Source of the DNA: JAURDE01 sp965365285
GTDB lineage: Bacteria > Bdellovibrionota > Bacteriovoracia > Bacteriovoracales > Bacteriovoracaceae
Direction: 5' to 3'
Assembly: GCA_965365285.1 (NCBI GenBank)
Contig: CBDUBC010000005.1
Coordinates: 1-64,000, forward strand
Length of the DNA stretch: 64,000 nucleotides
Within the stretch, counting starts at the first letter, position 1, and each line of letters opens with the position of its first letter. The translations under genes were made by a program, and so were the position numbers. Shown here piece after piece: positions 34,694-44,183 of the stretch. The notes beneath the pieces are model-generated. The model made no database searches. It was not told the origin of the DNA and saw only the letters and a program-made list of their open reading frames with translations.

Positions 34694-35816
34694 AGGGCCC
34701 TTCTTGGATGCTTTCTTCCTCATTACAACACCTAAGGGCGGAAAACAAGAAGCCTATACCAATTAGGTTAGCAACCAGGGAAGAACCACCATAGCTAATA
34801 AAGGGTAAGTTGAGACCTTTTGTAGGTAGAAGACCTAAGACAACGGCCATATTAAGAAGGGCCTGAAGACCAATGACAAAGACAATTGAAGCCACTACAA
34901 TTAATGCTATGCGTTTTTTTGTTCTTAGGGCCAAAGAGAATCCCAGACCTAACATATAAAGATAAATGAAAGTCACGGATACAACCCCAATAAAACCAAG
35001 CTCTTCTGCCAGAACACTAAAGATAAAATCGTTATGGGCCTCTGGAAGATAAAAAAGCTTCTCATTAGAATTTCCAAGTCCCTGTCCAAAAAGCGACCCA
35101 TTGGCAAAGGCAAGATAGCTTTGAATGATCTGAAACCCAGATGTTTTGGGGTTTTTCCATGGATCCATAAATGCTAGGAGACGCTCAACTCGATAGGGGG
35201 CAGAGAACAAAAGGATAACCCCGGCAATAGTTCCTGAGATGACAAAGGTATAGAAATATTTCCTACTAAAGTTTGAAATATAGCAAACGAAGCTAATAAC
35301 CAGAAAGCAAATAGTAAAAGATCCATAGTCTGGTTGAAAAAGCAGGAGGGCCAAGGGTGCCAAAAGATAGATTCCATTTAAAACTCTTTCCTTAAGATTA
35401 AAGCGAAAGAAATTTTCGAAATAATAAATAGAGCATAAGACGACAGAGTATTTAACAAATTCACCGGGCTGAATATTGATTCCAAATAGACCTATCCAGC
35501 GATGAGCACCTTTAACGTTCACTCCAAGACCAGGAATAAAGGTGAGAAGAATTAAAAAGGAAATAAAGATATTAATGTAAGGGCCATACTTGATCCAAAC
35601 ATTCAATTTAGTTTTTGAAACAATAAAAAGAGATATCCCACCCAGAATTAGAAAAATAAATTGTTTAACAAAAAGATAACTGGAACTTCCAAAAGTTTCT
35701 TTTGCGTAGATATAGGAACTTGAATAAACCATCAAAAGACCTAAAATACAAAGAGCTCCTAAATTAATTAGAAAGTATTTTTGTTTTTTTTCTTGTCCCC
35801 ATTCTATAAAATTCAC
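34674..35816 (-). CDS. ftsW: Lipid II polymerase FtsW (SEDS family)
   Basis: A 380-aa SEDS glycosyltransferase with about 10 membrane helices. It has RWIGLFGINIQPGEFVKY, LFQPDYGS, GFQIIQSYLAFANG and FISYGGSSLVANL. It pairs with FtsI in septal synthesis. The start is GTG at 35814-35816, with no good Shine-Dalgarno. A candidate promoter ends six bases before it, so the mRNA could be leaderless. Confidence 0.95.
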   Translation of the reverse strand: MNFIEWGQEKKQKYFLINLGALCILGLLMVYSSSYIYAKETFGSSSYLFVKQFIFLILGGISLFIVSKTKLNVWIKYGPYINIFISFLILLTFIPGLGVNVKGAHRWIGLFGINIQPGEFVKYSVVLCSIYYFENFFRFNLKERVLNGIYLLAPLALLLFQPDYGSFTICFLVISFVCYISNFSRKYFYTFVISGTIAGVILLFSAPYRVERLLAFMDPWKNPKTSGFQIIQSYLAFANGSLFGQGLGNSNEKLFYLPEAHNDFIFSVLAEELGFIGVVSVTFIYLYMLGLGFSLALRTKKRIALIVVASIVFVIGLQALLNMAVVLGLLPTKGLNLPFISYGGSSLVANLIGIGFLFSALRCCNEEESIQEGPYARHQM

Positions 35817-35822
35817 TTTTTT

Positions 35823-35871
35823 ATTTTATCAAAATCCTTCTCTTTTACAAGATTGCTCTCTGAACTATAAT
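35823..35871. promoter_or_regulatory. Back-to-back promoters of ftsW (-) and the binding-protein gene (+)
   Basis: Plus strand: TTTACA (35844-35849), 16 bases, TATAAT (35866-35871). Minus strand: TTGTAA (35845-35850), 16 bases, TAAAAT (35823-35828). The two -35 elements overlap, so the two RNA polymerases would compete. The minus promoter places transcription start at or next to the ftsW GTG. Confidence 0.5.
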
Positions 35872-35894
35872 TAAACTGAAAAAGGAAAGATAAT

Positions 35895-36674
35895 ATGAAA
35901 CATTTGCTTCTTTTGCTTCTTTTATTGAGCTCCTGCATTTCTGAACAAAAGACCGAGGAATTAGTTTCCAAAAGTAAGGGTGAAAGTTACATCAATGAAA
36001 ACTCTATTACCTTCGATCAAAATTACAAACCCTACACTTATCTAGCCAACGGAAAGCTTCATGGTCTTTATCCCTTACTTGTAAAACTTATTTTTGATCA
36101 GACAGACTTTAAACCTCATCTCGTGGGACTTCCATGGAGAAGATGCATGAAACTAGGGCAAAACGCTATGGCCGGTGTAGCTGGTGCCTATAAAAACTCA
36201 GAGCGAATAAAGGTTTTTGATTACTCAGACGCCATTTGGGAAGAGAGACTTCTTTACTACAATCTTAAGGAAGATAGTTTTAACTTCACCGACATTCAAA
36301 GCCTTAAAGGGAAGCACGTAGGACTCATGGATGGGTGGAGCTATGGCGAAGATCTCGATAAGGTTATTAAAAATGGGCTCTTTCAAGCTCATATTATAGA
36401 TGGACACGACCAAATTTTTAGAATGATCTCCATGAAAAGACTTGATGGTACTATAATCGATGAGGTATCTGCGAGAATAATCCTCAAAAGAAATCAACTT
36501 GAGGGAAAGTTTAAAGGGTCTAAAAATCCTGTAGCTGTAAATAGCGCCTACCTTATCTTCAATAAAAAGCAGAACCGTAAGGAATTAGTAGATAAATTTA
36601 ACAAGGCCATGAGAAAGCTTAAGGCCAGTGGCGAATTTAATCGAGCAGTAGAAAGTTTTTATAAAGGTAATTAG
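35895..36674 (+). CDS. Periplasmic solute-binding lipoprotein (SBP family 3 type)
   Basis: A 259-aa protein. Lipoprotein signal: polyleucine h-region and lipobox LSSC. The core (YKPYTYLANGKLHGLYPLLVK, GVAGAYKNSERIKVFDYSD, LKGKHVGLMDGWSYGEDLD) is typical of amino-acid-type periplasmic binding proteins. No transporter partner is present. It lies on the plus strand inside the minus-strand dcw cluster, between murD and ftsW, with a good promoter and ribosome site (AAAGGAAAG). It is convergent with murD (2-base gap). Confidence 0.85.
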   Translation: MKHLLLLLLLLSSCISEQKTEELVSKSKGESYINENSITFDQNYKPYTYLANGKLHGLYPLLVKLIFDQTDFKPHLVGLPWRRCMKLGQNAMAGVAGAYKNSERIKVFDYSDAIWEERLLYYNLKEDSFNFTDIQSLKGKHVGLMDGWSYGEDLDKVIKNGLFQAHIIDGHDQIFRMISMKRLDGTIIDEVSARIILKRNQLEGKFKGSKNPVAVNSAYLIFNKKQNRKELVDKFNKAMRKLKASGEFNRAVESFYKGN

Positions 36675-36676
36675 TT

Positions 36677-38059
36677 TTAAAGCTGATAAACAAGCTTTCT
36701 GTAATAATTGCCTCTTTCCTCATAATCTCTAAAAAAGTCAGTTGAAGGGTTTCCTGGACTTAAAAGAATAACATCTCCTGTTCGAGACTTTTGGTAGGCA
36801 AGAAGAACTGATTCTTCGAAAGATCCTACAATGAAAGTTTGACCATGCTCTCCAAGAGTTCGATTAAGCCTTTCCTTACACTCTCCAACGAGAACGAGAA
36901 CTCTAGAGAACTCAATCATATCGTTAGCAAATGGTTCAAAACTGATCTCTTCATCATCTTTTCCACCAGCAATCAAAATTACAGGTTTTTTGAATGATTT
37001 AAGACTTTCAATCATGTTGTCCATAGATTCAGCTTTAGAGTCATTGTAGAAAGCAACACCATTTTTTTCGAGAAGGAATTCGAGTCGATGAGGTATTCCC
37101 GGAAATTTTTCAATTAAAAGTTGAATTGATTTATCACTAACGTTGATCGCCTTACAAGCAGTGATGGCAGCAAGTAGATTTTCTCTATTGCTTTGACCAA
37201 CAATTCTCATTTTAGAGACAACGAAGTCGGAGTGATAGTTAATATTGCAATTGATCCTTCGATTGTGAAAATGAGTTCCTTGAATCTCATCCATCACACC
37301 AAGATTGACGAAGCTTTTTCTAGAGTACCAGTATTTCACGCAATTTGCGTTTCGAATAAAAGAGTTATTTGCCAATTGATCAAAGTTTGCGATCAAAATA
37401 TCATCTGGAGAAAGGGATTTAATCACACTTAATTTGGTTTCAATATACTCACCCATGGAAGTGAAGTGAGTCGTCGGGTATTTTTCGCCTATATTGGTAA
37501 ACACAACCATGTGAGGATGAAAGTTCGTTAACTTTTTAAGTTGAACAGCAGAAACTTCCACAACAGCATAATCGTATTCCACTCCTTCATTTTGAGCGAT
37601 CATATCAATGAAAGGTGTTTCACTGGTTCCACCCACAAAGACTTTTTTACCATCAAGCTGAAGGCAAAAGCCGATCATATGACTAACAGTGGTTCTTCCG
37701 TAGCTTCCACAAACGGCAATAATTGGTTTCTTACAGAGTAGATTACCTAGACCAAATTCACTAAAAACCATTTTTCCATGCTTTCTAGCTAATTCTAATT
37801 GAGGCAGATCTGGATTAACTGATTTGGAATAAACAATGACATCAGCATCAAGAAAGTCTTCATCTCTGTGTTCACCAAAAGTCATTTCAACAGAAGGAGT
37901 AATTTTCTTAAGTTTTTTAATCGCTTTATTAAGATCAAAAATAGGCTTAATATCTGTAACTCTGATGTGGCAATCAAGACCATTGAAAAAGTTGATTAAG
38001 GTAAAACCAGTTCTTCCAATTCCAACTATGAGAACCTTCTTGCCCTTGAACCTTTCCAT
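36677..38059 (-). CDS. murD: MurD-family ligase with substituted catalytic residues
   Basis: By position and overall sequence this is UDP-MurNAc-L-Ala:D-Glu ligase, 460 aa. It has an N-terminal Rossmann region (VLIVGIGRTGFTLINFF), VVEVSAVQL (E168), GIPHRLEFL and FYNDSKAESMDNMIESL. However, the P-loop reads GSYGRTT (118-124), with R122 where Mur ligases have the ATP-binding lysine. The usual NIxxDHxDxH segment reads NIGEKYPTTH, with K193-Y194 in place of Asp-His. The carbamylated-lysine position is retained (K209, ETKLSV). GGKDDEE replaces the usual GG-x-DKG. Either a strongly diverged MurD or a pseudoenzyme; no second MurD is in the window. Confidence 0.75.
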   Translation of the reverse strand: MERFKGKKVLIVGIGRTGFTLINFFNGLDCHIRVTDIKPIFDLNKAIKKLKKITPSVEMTFGEHRDEDFLDADVIVYSKSVNPDLPQLELARKHGKMVFSEFGLGNLLCKKPIIAVCGSYGRTTVSHMIGFCLQLDGKKVFVGGTSETPFIDMIAQNEGVEYDYAVVEVSAVQLKKLTNFHPHMVVFTNIGEKYPTTHFTSMGEYIETKLSVIKSLSPDDILIANFDQLANNSFIRNANCVKYWYSRKSFVNLGVMDEIQGTHFHNRRINCNINYHSDFVVSKMRIVGQSNRENLLAAITACKAINVSDKSIQLLIEKFPGIPHRLEFLLEKNGVAFYNDSKAESMDNMIESLKSFKKPVILIAGGKDDEEISFEPFANDMIEFSRVLVLVGECKERLNRTLGEHGQTFIVGSFEESVLLAYQKSRTGDVILLSPGNPSTDFFRDYEERGNYYRKLVYQL

Positions 38060-38068
38060 AAAACTCCT

Positions 38069-39145
38069 CTAACGCATTTTTAAGGTGGCTAAAGAAAGAA
38101 TGGCTAAGAAAATACTTATGATCCAAAAACGTACTATAACTTTTGGTTCTTCCCACCCTTTCAACTCAAAATGATGATGAATGGGGGCCATTTTAAAAAC
38201 TCTTTTCTTTCTTAACTTGAACGAAGCTACCTGTATAATAACGGACAGGGCCTCGATCACAAAAATACCACCGATTAATACAAATAAAATTTCGTTTCTC
38301 GATATTACTGCCATGGTGCCTAACGCTCCCCCTAATGATAGAGAGCCTACATCACCCATAAATATCTGAGCCGGATAGGTGTTGTACCATAAAAAGCCAA
38401 CCCCTGCACCAATAATGGCTGCAGCAAGGACAGAAAGTTCTCCGATATTTTCAACATAGGGGATGAAAAGGTACTGAGCGATCTCTTTATGCCCTGTCGC
38501 GTAAGCAATTACGGCCAGACTTGCTGCACTGGTCATAATAGGTCCTATTGCGAGACCATCAAGTCCATCGGTTAGATTAACTGCATTACTTGAACCAACG
38601 ATCACAAGAGCGCCAAAGGGAATATAAAGCCAACCCATGTCAAAAAGCGGGTCTTTAAGAAATGGAATATGAAGATTGGTATCAATAGTTTTACTCATTA
38701 CAAGGTAAGCAACTACAATGAGGGCCGTACTAAACTGCCAAAGAAGTTTGTACCGTGCCGAAACACCGTCCGTATCTTTTTTAAGAACCTTTAGATAGTC
38801 ATCTAGAAAACCTAAAAGGAAATAACTCACAGTCACAAGAAGCGACATGAGAATAGGTACGGAAAAGAAATTTCCACAAAAGAGAAAGGCTATCAAAACG
38901 GATCCCACGAGAAACAATCCACCCATTGTGGGAGTTCCCGCTTTTTTGAGGTGGGATTGTGGACCATCGTCACGAATGACTTGACCAAATTGTTTCATTT
39001 TCATGAAAAGAATAAATCTCTTTCCCCAATAAACAGAAATAATCACGCTCAACAAGAATGCTACGAGAGATCGAAATGTAATGTATTTAAAAACATTAAA
39101 CAGCGCAACATCTTTGGTGAGAGGATAAAGAAAATGAAAAAGCAT
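38069..39145 (-). CDS. mraY: Phospho-N-acetylmuramoyl-pentapeptide transferase
   Basis: A 358-aa integral membrane enzyme making lipid I. Family motifs are TPTMGG, FLDDYLKVL, NLTDGLDGLA, FMGDVGSLSLGG and APIHHHFELKGWEEPKVIV. All catalytic aspartates are present and about ten helices are seen. It precedes murD by 9 bases and follows murF by 50 bases. With murG absent from the cluster, the next lipid-II step is encoded elsewhere. Confidence 0.97.
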   Translation of the reverse strand: MLFHFLYPLTKDVALFNVFKYITFRSLVAFLLSVIISVYWGKRFILFMKMKQFGQVIRDDGPQSHLKKAGTPTMGGLFLVGSVLIAFLFCGNFFSVPILMSLLVTVSYFLLGFLDDYLKVLKKDTDGVSARYKLLWQFSTALIVVAYLVMSKTIDTNLHIPFLKDPLFDMGWLYIPFGALVIVGSSNAVNLTDGLDGLAIGPIMTSAASLAVIAYATGHKEIAQYLFIPYVENIGELSVLAAAIIGAGVGFLWYNTYPAQIFMGDVGSLSLGGALGTMAVISRNEILFVLIGGIFVIEALSVIIQVASFKLRKKRVFKMAPIHHHFELKGWEEPKVIVRFWIISIFLAILSLATLKMR

Positions 39146-39195
39146 AAGCTGATTATCCCATGAGAACGGTAAAATAATTTTATACCTATATGTGA

Positions 39196-40596
39196 CTAAG
39201 CTTGTAAAGAAGCGCCTACTTCCTTAAGAAGTTCTTCTAGTCGAACTCCACGGCTACCTTTAATGAAAAAATAATTACATTGATCAAATAGACTTTTCCA
39301 CACGACCTTAGCGTCTTCAACACTTGTATAGGTATTGCCACTTGCTCCAAAACCTTTTTGATAAAGCGAGGAAAACTTGCCGATAAAAAGTGCCTTATGA
39401 ATTCCTTTTTTCTGAAGAAAGCTTCCTATTTCCTCATGAGATTTTTTCGTATGCTCTCCGAGTTCATACATATCTCCAATGACGACAAGAACCTCATTCA
39501 TAGAAATGTTCTTGGAACCAAGGTAATCACAAAAAGAGCCAAGGCTTGCAATCATAGAAGATGGATTTGCATTGTAGGCATCTAAGAAAATATTCTTGCC
39601 TTGAACTATTTTCCAACTAGAACGATTTTGAGAGGGAGTAAAAGTTTTTGCAGCTTCCAAAAAGATTTTTTTATGATCAGGATAAAGAGTACAAGCAACA
39701 GAAATGGCCACCGAAAGGTTTTTAAAATTATGAACCCCAAGGAGATTCTCATTTTTTAAATTTTCCATGCCTTCAATATGGTCAGGGAAACATTTCCAAT
39801 TAAAGTCTTTCGCTCCTTCCCCTATTTCAATACAGACTGGATTGCCACGATGACGAACTAAATAGGAGTCATCGATATTAAGGAAAAAATGTCGTTTATT
39901 TCCTTTGGCCTCGATCCAATTCAGTAATTCACTTTTTTCTCGAAAGACACCTTCCTTATTCTCAAGAAACTCGAGATGACTGGCACCAATATTTGTAATA
40001 AGTCCAAAATCTGGATCACAAATTTCACAAAGAGCTTTAATCTCACCGAAGTGATTCGTACCTATTTCAAAAAGAGCTAATTCATGCTCTTCACTTAACT
40101 CAAGAATTGTGAAAGGAAGTCCCAGATGATTATTTAAATTGCCTTTAGTGTAATGAAGCATATTTCCTATGTGACTTTTTAATAAATGAGCAAGCATTTC
40201 TTTAGTAGTGGTTTTACCGTTACTTCCAGTAAGGGCCATTACTGTCTTTCCGCTTGATCTCCAATTAGAAAGATGAATTTTAGCAATTTCTTGAATATAA
40301 TTAATGGAGTTTTCCACAAATATCGCAGCGGTATTGGGATAGTTTTTTAAAGCTTCAGTTATTTGATTGTCTCGACCTTTTTGGGATTCCACAATAATAA
40401 CTGATGCTCCTAGCTCTATTGCACTTGAATAATAATCTCCCCCATCAAACCGATCGCCTTTTATACCAATAAAGATGTCACCCATTTGAACTTTTCTAGA
40501 GTCAGTGATGACTTGGGCCTCTCCATTTAGTGAGCCATGAGATTGGAAAAGATTTTTTGGTACTAATAAAACTTCTTTCTTCAATTTAACCTCCAA
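39196..40596 (-). CDS. murF: UDP-MurNAc-tripeptide:D-Ala-D-Ala ligase
   Basis: A 466-aa ligase. P-loop ALTGSNGKTTTKEM, central NIGASHLEFLEN (family histidine retained), DAYNANPSSMIASL, and VVIGDMYELGE near the C-terminus. ATP-binding residues are intact. It overlaps murE by 16 bases at its 5' end. A copy of the TTTTCCACAA motif occurs inside the gene at about 40310, evidently by chance. Confidence 0.95.
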   Translation of the reverse strand: MEVKLKKEVLLVPKNLFQSHGSLNGEAQVITDSRKVQMGDIFIGIKGDRFDGGDYYSSAIELGASVIIVESQKGRDNQITEALKNYPNTAAIFVENSINYIQEIAKIHLSNWRSSGKTVMALTGSNGKTTTKEMLAHLLKSHIGNMLHYTKGNLNNHLGLPFTILELSEEHELALFEIGTNHFGEIKALCEICDPDFGLITNIGASHLEFLENKEGVFREKSELLNWIEAKGNKRHFFLNIDDSYLVRHRGNPVCIEIGEGAKDFNWKCFPDHIEGMENLKNENLLGVHNFKNLSVAISVACTLYPDHKKIFLEAAKTFTPSQNRSSWKIVQGKNIFLDAYNANPSSMIASLGSFCDYLGSKNISMNEVLVVIGDMYELGEHTKKSHEEIGSFLQKKGIHKALFIGKFSSLYQKGFGASGNTYTSVEDAKVVWKSLFDQCNYFFIKGSRGVRLEELLKEVGASLQA

Positions 40597-41912
40597 AACT
40601 CTTCCACAATTTCAATATCTGAAAAAGGAAGCCGCTCACCATTGATTTCTTGATAATCTTCAGCACCTTTTCCAAGAAGAAGCAAAACTTCCTTTTCCTT
40701 GAGTTCCTTTAGAGCTAAATGAATCATCTCTTTTCTATTGATATTAGCTTTAAAATCTGTTTTTGATAAACCCTGTAGAATATCTTGAATGATCTCATTC
40801 GGATCTTCGGTCCTTGGATTATCACTCGTGATATAAATTCCATCAGCTTTTTCCGCCATTTGGGCCATTAAAGGGCGCTTAGATTTATCGCGATCTCCAC
40901 CACAGCCAAAAAGAATTTTAATTCGATAATCAGGATAAATCTCTCGAGCTGTAGAGATCACTTTTCCAAAGGCATCTGGGGTATGGGCATAATCAATAAT
41001 AATTATACTATTGTTATTTTCTAAGACTTGAAATCGACCGTCTGGTGTTTTTATTTGACTAAAATCGAGTTGCTCTTTTTTAAATCCAAAGAGTTTTTGA
41101 TTCATAAAAAAAGCAAGATTGAGGTTTAAATAATTAAAGCCTGCTTTGAGGTGAGAGGGAAGCCCTTTAGGGTCTAAGCTCTTAACTGCCTCCCTATTTT
41201 CAGTTGGAATTTGATGAAAAAGTTCTGTTTCTTGAGGATTAATGAGAATTTTATGATCTTTAGTAAAGCTTGCGATCTTTAACTTTGCCTCAAAATAAGC
41301 TTCTAATGTTTTATGATAATCGAGGTGGTCTTGGCCAAAGTTTGTCCAGGCACTGATATCAATTCTGAGATCCCCTATTCTATTTTGTTCAAGAGCGTGA
41401 GAGCTATATTCAAAAAAAAGAACATCATACACATTTCCAAATTCATAAAGAATTCTTCTAAATTCAATCTCACCCGGCGTCGTTAAAAGGTTACCCTCTA
41501 AAATTCCATCTTTATTTCTTAAACCATAGGTACCAAGACAAAGAGCTCTTTTGCCAATCTGCTCAGCAATTTGCATAGCAAGAAAGACGGTTGAAGTTTT
41601 CCCATTGGTTCCCGTAACTCCAGCGAGTTTTAGGTTTGAGTTAAGCGGATAAAATTGATCTAAAAGAGATTTCTTTAATTTTTGAAAATCATCATTTTCT
41701 ACGATGAGCCCATTAAACTCAATTTGAGGATCGCTGTTGAGAATCACAAAGGGCTTTTGAGATTTCTCATATCTATTTTGAAAAGAAGATTCTTGCCCTT
41801 CAAGTAAATTATAAAATACGAGGTCTTGCTTTTGAGCCTCTTGTAAAACAGATGTTAACTTTTGAATATCCGTGGGGATTTTATATTTTTTTAAAAGATC
41901 GCCATTACTCAT
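40581..41912 (-). CDS. murE: UDP-MurNAc-dipeptide:meso-diaminopimelate ligase
   Basis: A 443-aa ligase. P-loop GVTGTNGKTSTV, NFGQDHLDYHKTLEAYFEAKLK with all catalytic residues, IIDYAHTPDAF, and DNPRTEDP, the DNPR motif that marks meso-DAP specificity. The N-terminal domain is somewhat short (usual length ~490 aa). It overlaps ftsI by 8 bases and murF by 16. Confidence 0.95.
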   Translation of the reverse strand: MSNGDLLKKYKIPTDIQKLTSVLQEAQKQDLVFYNLLEGQESSFQNRYEKSQKPFVILNSDPQIEFNGLIVENDDFQKLKKSLLDQFYPLNSNLKLAGVTGTNGKTSTVFLAMQIAEQIGKRALCLGTYGLRNKDGILEGNLLTTPGEIEFRRILYEFGNVYDVLFFEYSSHALEQNRIGDLRIDISAWTNFGQDHLDYHKTLEAYFEAKLKIASFTKDHKILINPQETELFHQIPTENREAVKSLDPKGLPSHLKAGFNYLNLNLAFFMNQKLFGFKKEQLDFSQIKTPDGRFQVLENNNSIIIIDYAHTPDAFGKVISTAREIYPDYRIKILFGCGGDRDKSKRPLMAQMAEKADGIYITSDNPRTEDPNEIIQDILQGLSKTDFKANINRKEMIHLALKELKEKEVLLLLGKGAEDYQEINGERLPFSDIEIVEEFWRLN

Positions 41913-43857
41913 AATTAGGAGGAGAATAAATGAGATTTACGACAGTGTCATTACTTAATTTAGTTTTAGGAAGGGGGGTTTGACCAGTAACAACCCCAAT
42001 GCCTTGCTCTTTAAGTTTAAGTTTCATTTTTTTTGCTAGATATGCTGAGGAAACTTTATCTAAACCTATAAAATTAGGAACTTCTTCCTTAGAATAGACT
42101 CTGGTGCTTGATTCCTTAATCTTAACCGAATCTATATTGCCGCCATTTACCTCTTCTGAATGAATGGCCATTTGATGCAAATCTTTATCCTTGTAGAGGA
42201 TATACTCTGCTATTTTTCTAAAAACAGGAGCGGCGACAGTATTTCCGTAATAATCTCTTCCTTGAGGTCCGTCTATATAAACATAAATTACGAATTGCTT
42301 ATTCGTTCCTACTGGATAGCCAACAAATCCAGGAATATATCCTTTGTAACCTCCCTCCTTAGTAGGTTTTTGAGCGGTACTCGTTTTTCCCGCTATTTTA
42401 AAATAAGGTATCCGAGCATTTTTACCAGTACCCTCATCTACTGCTGAAAGGAGCATCTTCGTTAGCTCATGACTGGTCTCTTCAGAAAGAACACGAATAC
42501 CTTTTTGAGGGACCTTAGATTTAAGAAGAGTGGGCTGATAATAAATCCCACCATTGGCCACTGCTGAGTAAGCTGCTAGGATTTGAAGACCGGTACTTGC
42601 AATCCCTTGTCCAAAAGAAACATTACTAAGTTTAAGGGGACTTATATTTTCGTTATCATCAAAGATCCCTCGAGACTCTCCTGGAATTTCAATACCGGTT
42701 TTTTGACCAAAATTAAAATCTACCAACGTTTTTTTTAGTCTTGGAAAAGTGAGATCAAAAGCAATCTTCGTTGTACCTATATTAGAACTATGACTAATAA
42801 TTTCAGATACTGAAAGCCATTCATTCTTTTTTCCTGCTTCGGCTTCATTAATAATATGGTCTCCAATCCTTAGCTGCCCTCTTTCACAATAATAATTGGT
42901 ATCAGACCTAGCGATTTTAAATTCTAAAGCAGAGGCTACAGTAAAAATTTTAAACACGGAGCCTGGCTCAAAGGGATCGCTAATGAAAGAAAGTTTTCTA
43001 TGCTTTGCCTTTGATTTTCTAAAATTATTTGGATCAAAGGTCGGATAATTCGCCATCGCAAGAATTTCACCTGTCTTGGGATCCATGATCCCTACTCCGC
43101 CTTTTTCGGCTTTATAGAAGTTAACGGCTTCTCGAAGTGCCTTCTCTGAAATGGCTTGAAGGTCTTTATCAATGGAGAGGTGAATATCTTGACTACTCTT
43201 TTTTCCTTTTTCAGCTTCAATCTTAATCGGGCGGCCCTTCGCATCTCTAAGATATTTTACAATCTTTTCTTCTCCACGAAGTTCTTTATCAAAAATATAT
43301 TCAACGCCCGAAAGTCCTACATTATCAAGTCCCACAAAACCTAATGTTTGCGCTAAAAGTTCTCTGTTAGGATAAAATCTTTTAGGAACTGCTTCGATAT
43401 AGATACCTTTTAGCTTTTTAATTTGCTCAACCTGCGTATCCTTCAGCACAATTTTTCGGCTAATCCAGGTATATCGATCACGATCTTTTAGTTTCTTTTT
43501 AAGATCCCATAATTTATAGTCTGGCACGATCTTCGAGAAATTCTTAAGAGTCTCCTCTTTATTCTCAAAATATTTTGGAATCGCAAAAATACTATAGGTC
43601 TGAGTATTAATCGCTAAAGGGTGTCCATTACGATCATAAATATTCCCTCGATTAGGGTAGATTTTGTAATAACGAAGTGTTTGCTTTTTACTGTAAGCAA
43701 TTAATTTATCATTATTAAGAATTTGAATGTAGAAGGCTTTAAAGAGGACAATTAAAAAGAAGCATATAAATAAAATGAATACAAAAATAATTCTTTTTTT
43801 TTCTTTTGAATAACTTCCTTGTATTTCGTTCTTAGAAAAGCTTCTATTTTGCATCAT
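41905..43857 (-). CDS. ftsI: Septal peptidoglycan transpeptidase FtsI (PBP3) with PASTA domain
   Basis: A 650-aa class B PBP. Membrane anchor about 22-44, pedestal (GNIYDRNGHPLAINTQ), then SVFK (S300-K303), SSN (357-359) and KTS (491-493). The C-terminal ~60 residues (VPNFIGLDKVSSAYLAKK...) form a PASTA repeat, as in delta-proteobacterial and Gram-positive FtsI/PBP2x and unlike Escherichia coli FtsI. It overlaps murE by 8 bases and abuts ftsL. Confidence 0.95.
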   Translation of the reverse strand: MMQNRSFSKNEIQGSYSKEKKRIIFVFILFICFFLIVLFKAFYIQILNNDKLIAYSKKQTLRYYKIYPNRGNIYDRNGHPLAINTQTYSIFAIPKYFENKEETLKNFSKIVPDYKLWDLKKKLKDRDRYTWISRKIVLKDTQVEQIKKLKGIYIEAVPKRFYPNRELLAQTLGFVGLDNVGLSGVEYIFDKELRGEEKIVKYLRDAKGRPIKIEAEKGKKSSQDIHLSIDKDLQAISEKALREAVNFYKAEKGGVGIMDPKTGEILAMANYPTFDPNNFRKSKAKHRKLSFISDPFEPGSVFKIFTVASALEFKIARSDTNYYCERGQLRIGDHIINEAEAGKKNEWLSVSEIISHSSNIGTTKIAFDLTFPRLKKTLVDFNFGQKTGIEIPGESRGIFDDNENISPLKLSNVSFGQGIASTGLQILAAYSAVANGGIYYQPTLLKSKVPQKGIRVLSEETSHELTKMLLSAVDEGTGKNARIPYFKIAGKTSTAQKPTKEGGYKGYIPGFVGYPVGTNKQFVIYVYIDGPQGRDYYGNTVAAPVFRKIAEYILYKDKDLHQMAIHSEEVNGGNIDSVKIKESSTRVYSKEEVPNFIGLDKVSSAYLAKKMKLKLKEQGIGVVTGQTPLPKTKLSNDTVVNLIYSPPNYE

Positions 43858-44183
43858 TAAGGTATTACGACTACTTGCTTAGAAGTAGGCGATTTTAAAT
43901 TATATTTTTTTGCCAACTTTCTTAAATTGGGGACCGAGAGTTGATGAGCTTTTCTTGCTTTGAGCTCTTTGCCATCTACTTCAATGACCTTAATCTCTTT
44001 ATTGAGCTCGGTCAGTTTGTAATCTAGCTCCACACCCTTCATTCTAAAAAGAATAAACAAGACGCCAATCATTGACAACGTCATGACGATAGGAAAACCT
44101 TTAGTTGAGAAAATAACCGTCTTAATTTGTTCCCAATGATTAGGCTTTCGTTTTACGCTTACTCTTCTACGTGTAGTCGTCAT
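43857..44183 (-). CDS. ftsL: Cell division protein FtsL
   Basis: A 108-aa bitopic protein. It has a basic cytoplasmic N-terminus, one membrane helix (VMTLSMIGVLFILFRM, about 34-49) and a periplasmic coiled coil (LDYKLTELNKEIKVIE). Position between rsmH (4-base overlap) and ftsI is diagnostic. It forms the FtsQLB complex. FtsB is not in the window. Confidence 0.85.
   Translation of the reverse strand: MTTTRRRVSVKRKPNHWEQIKTVIFSTKGFPIVMTLSMIGVLFILFRMKGVELDYKLTELNKEIKVIEVDGKELKARKAHQLSVPNLRKLAKKYNLKSPTSKQVVVIP

Noticed and set aside
33299..35816. MurG hidden between ftsW and murC
   Set aside because: The genes overlap by 20 bases, leaving no space. The GT9 proteins at 12982 and 14788 are not MurG-like.
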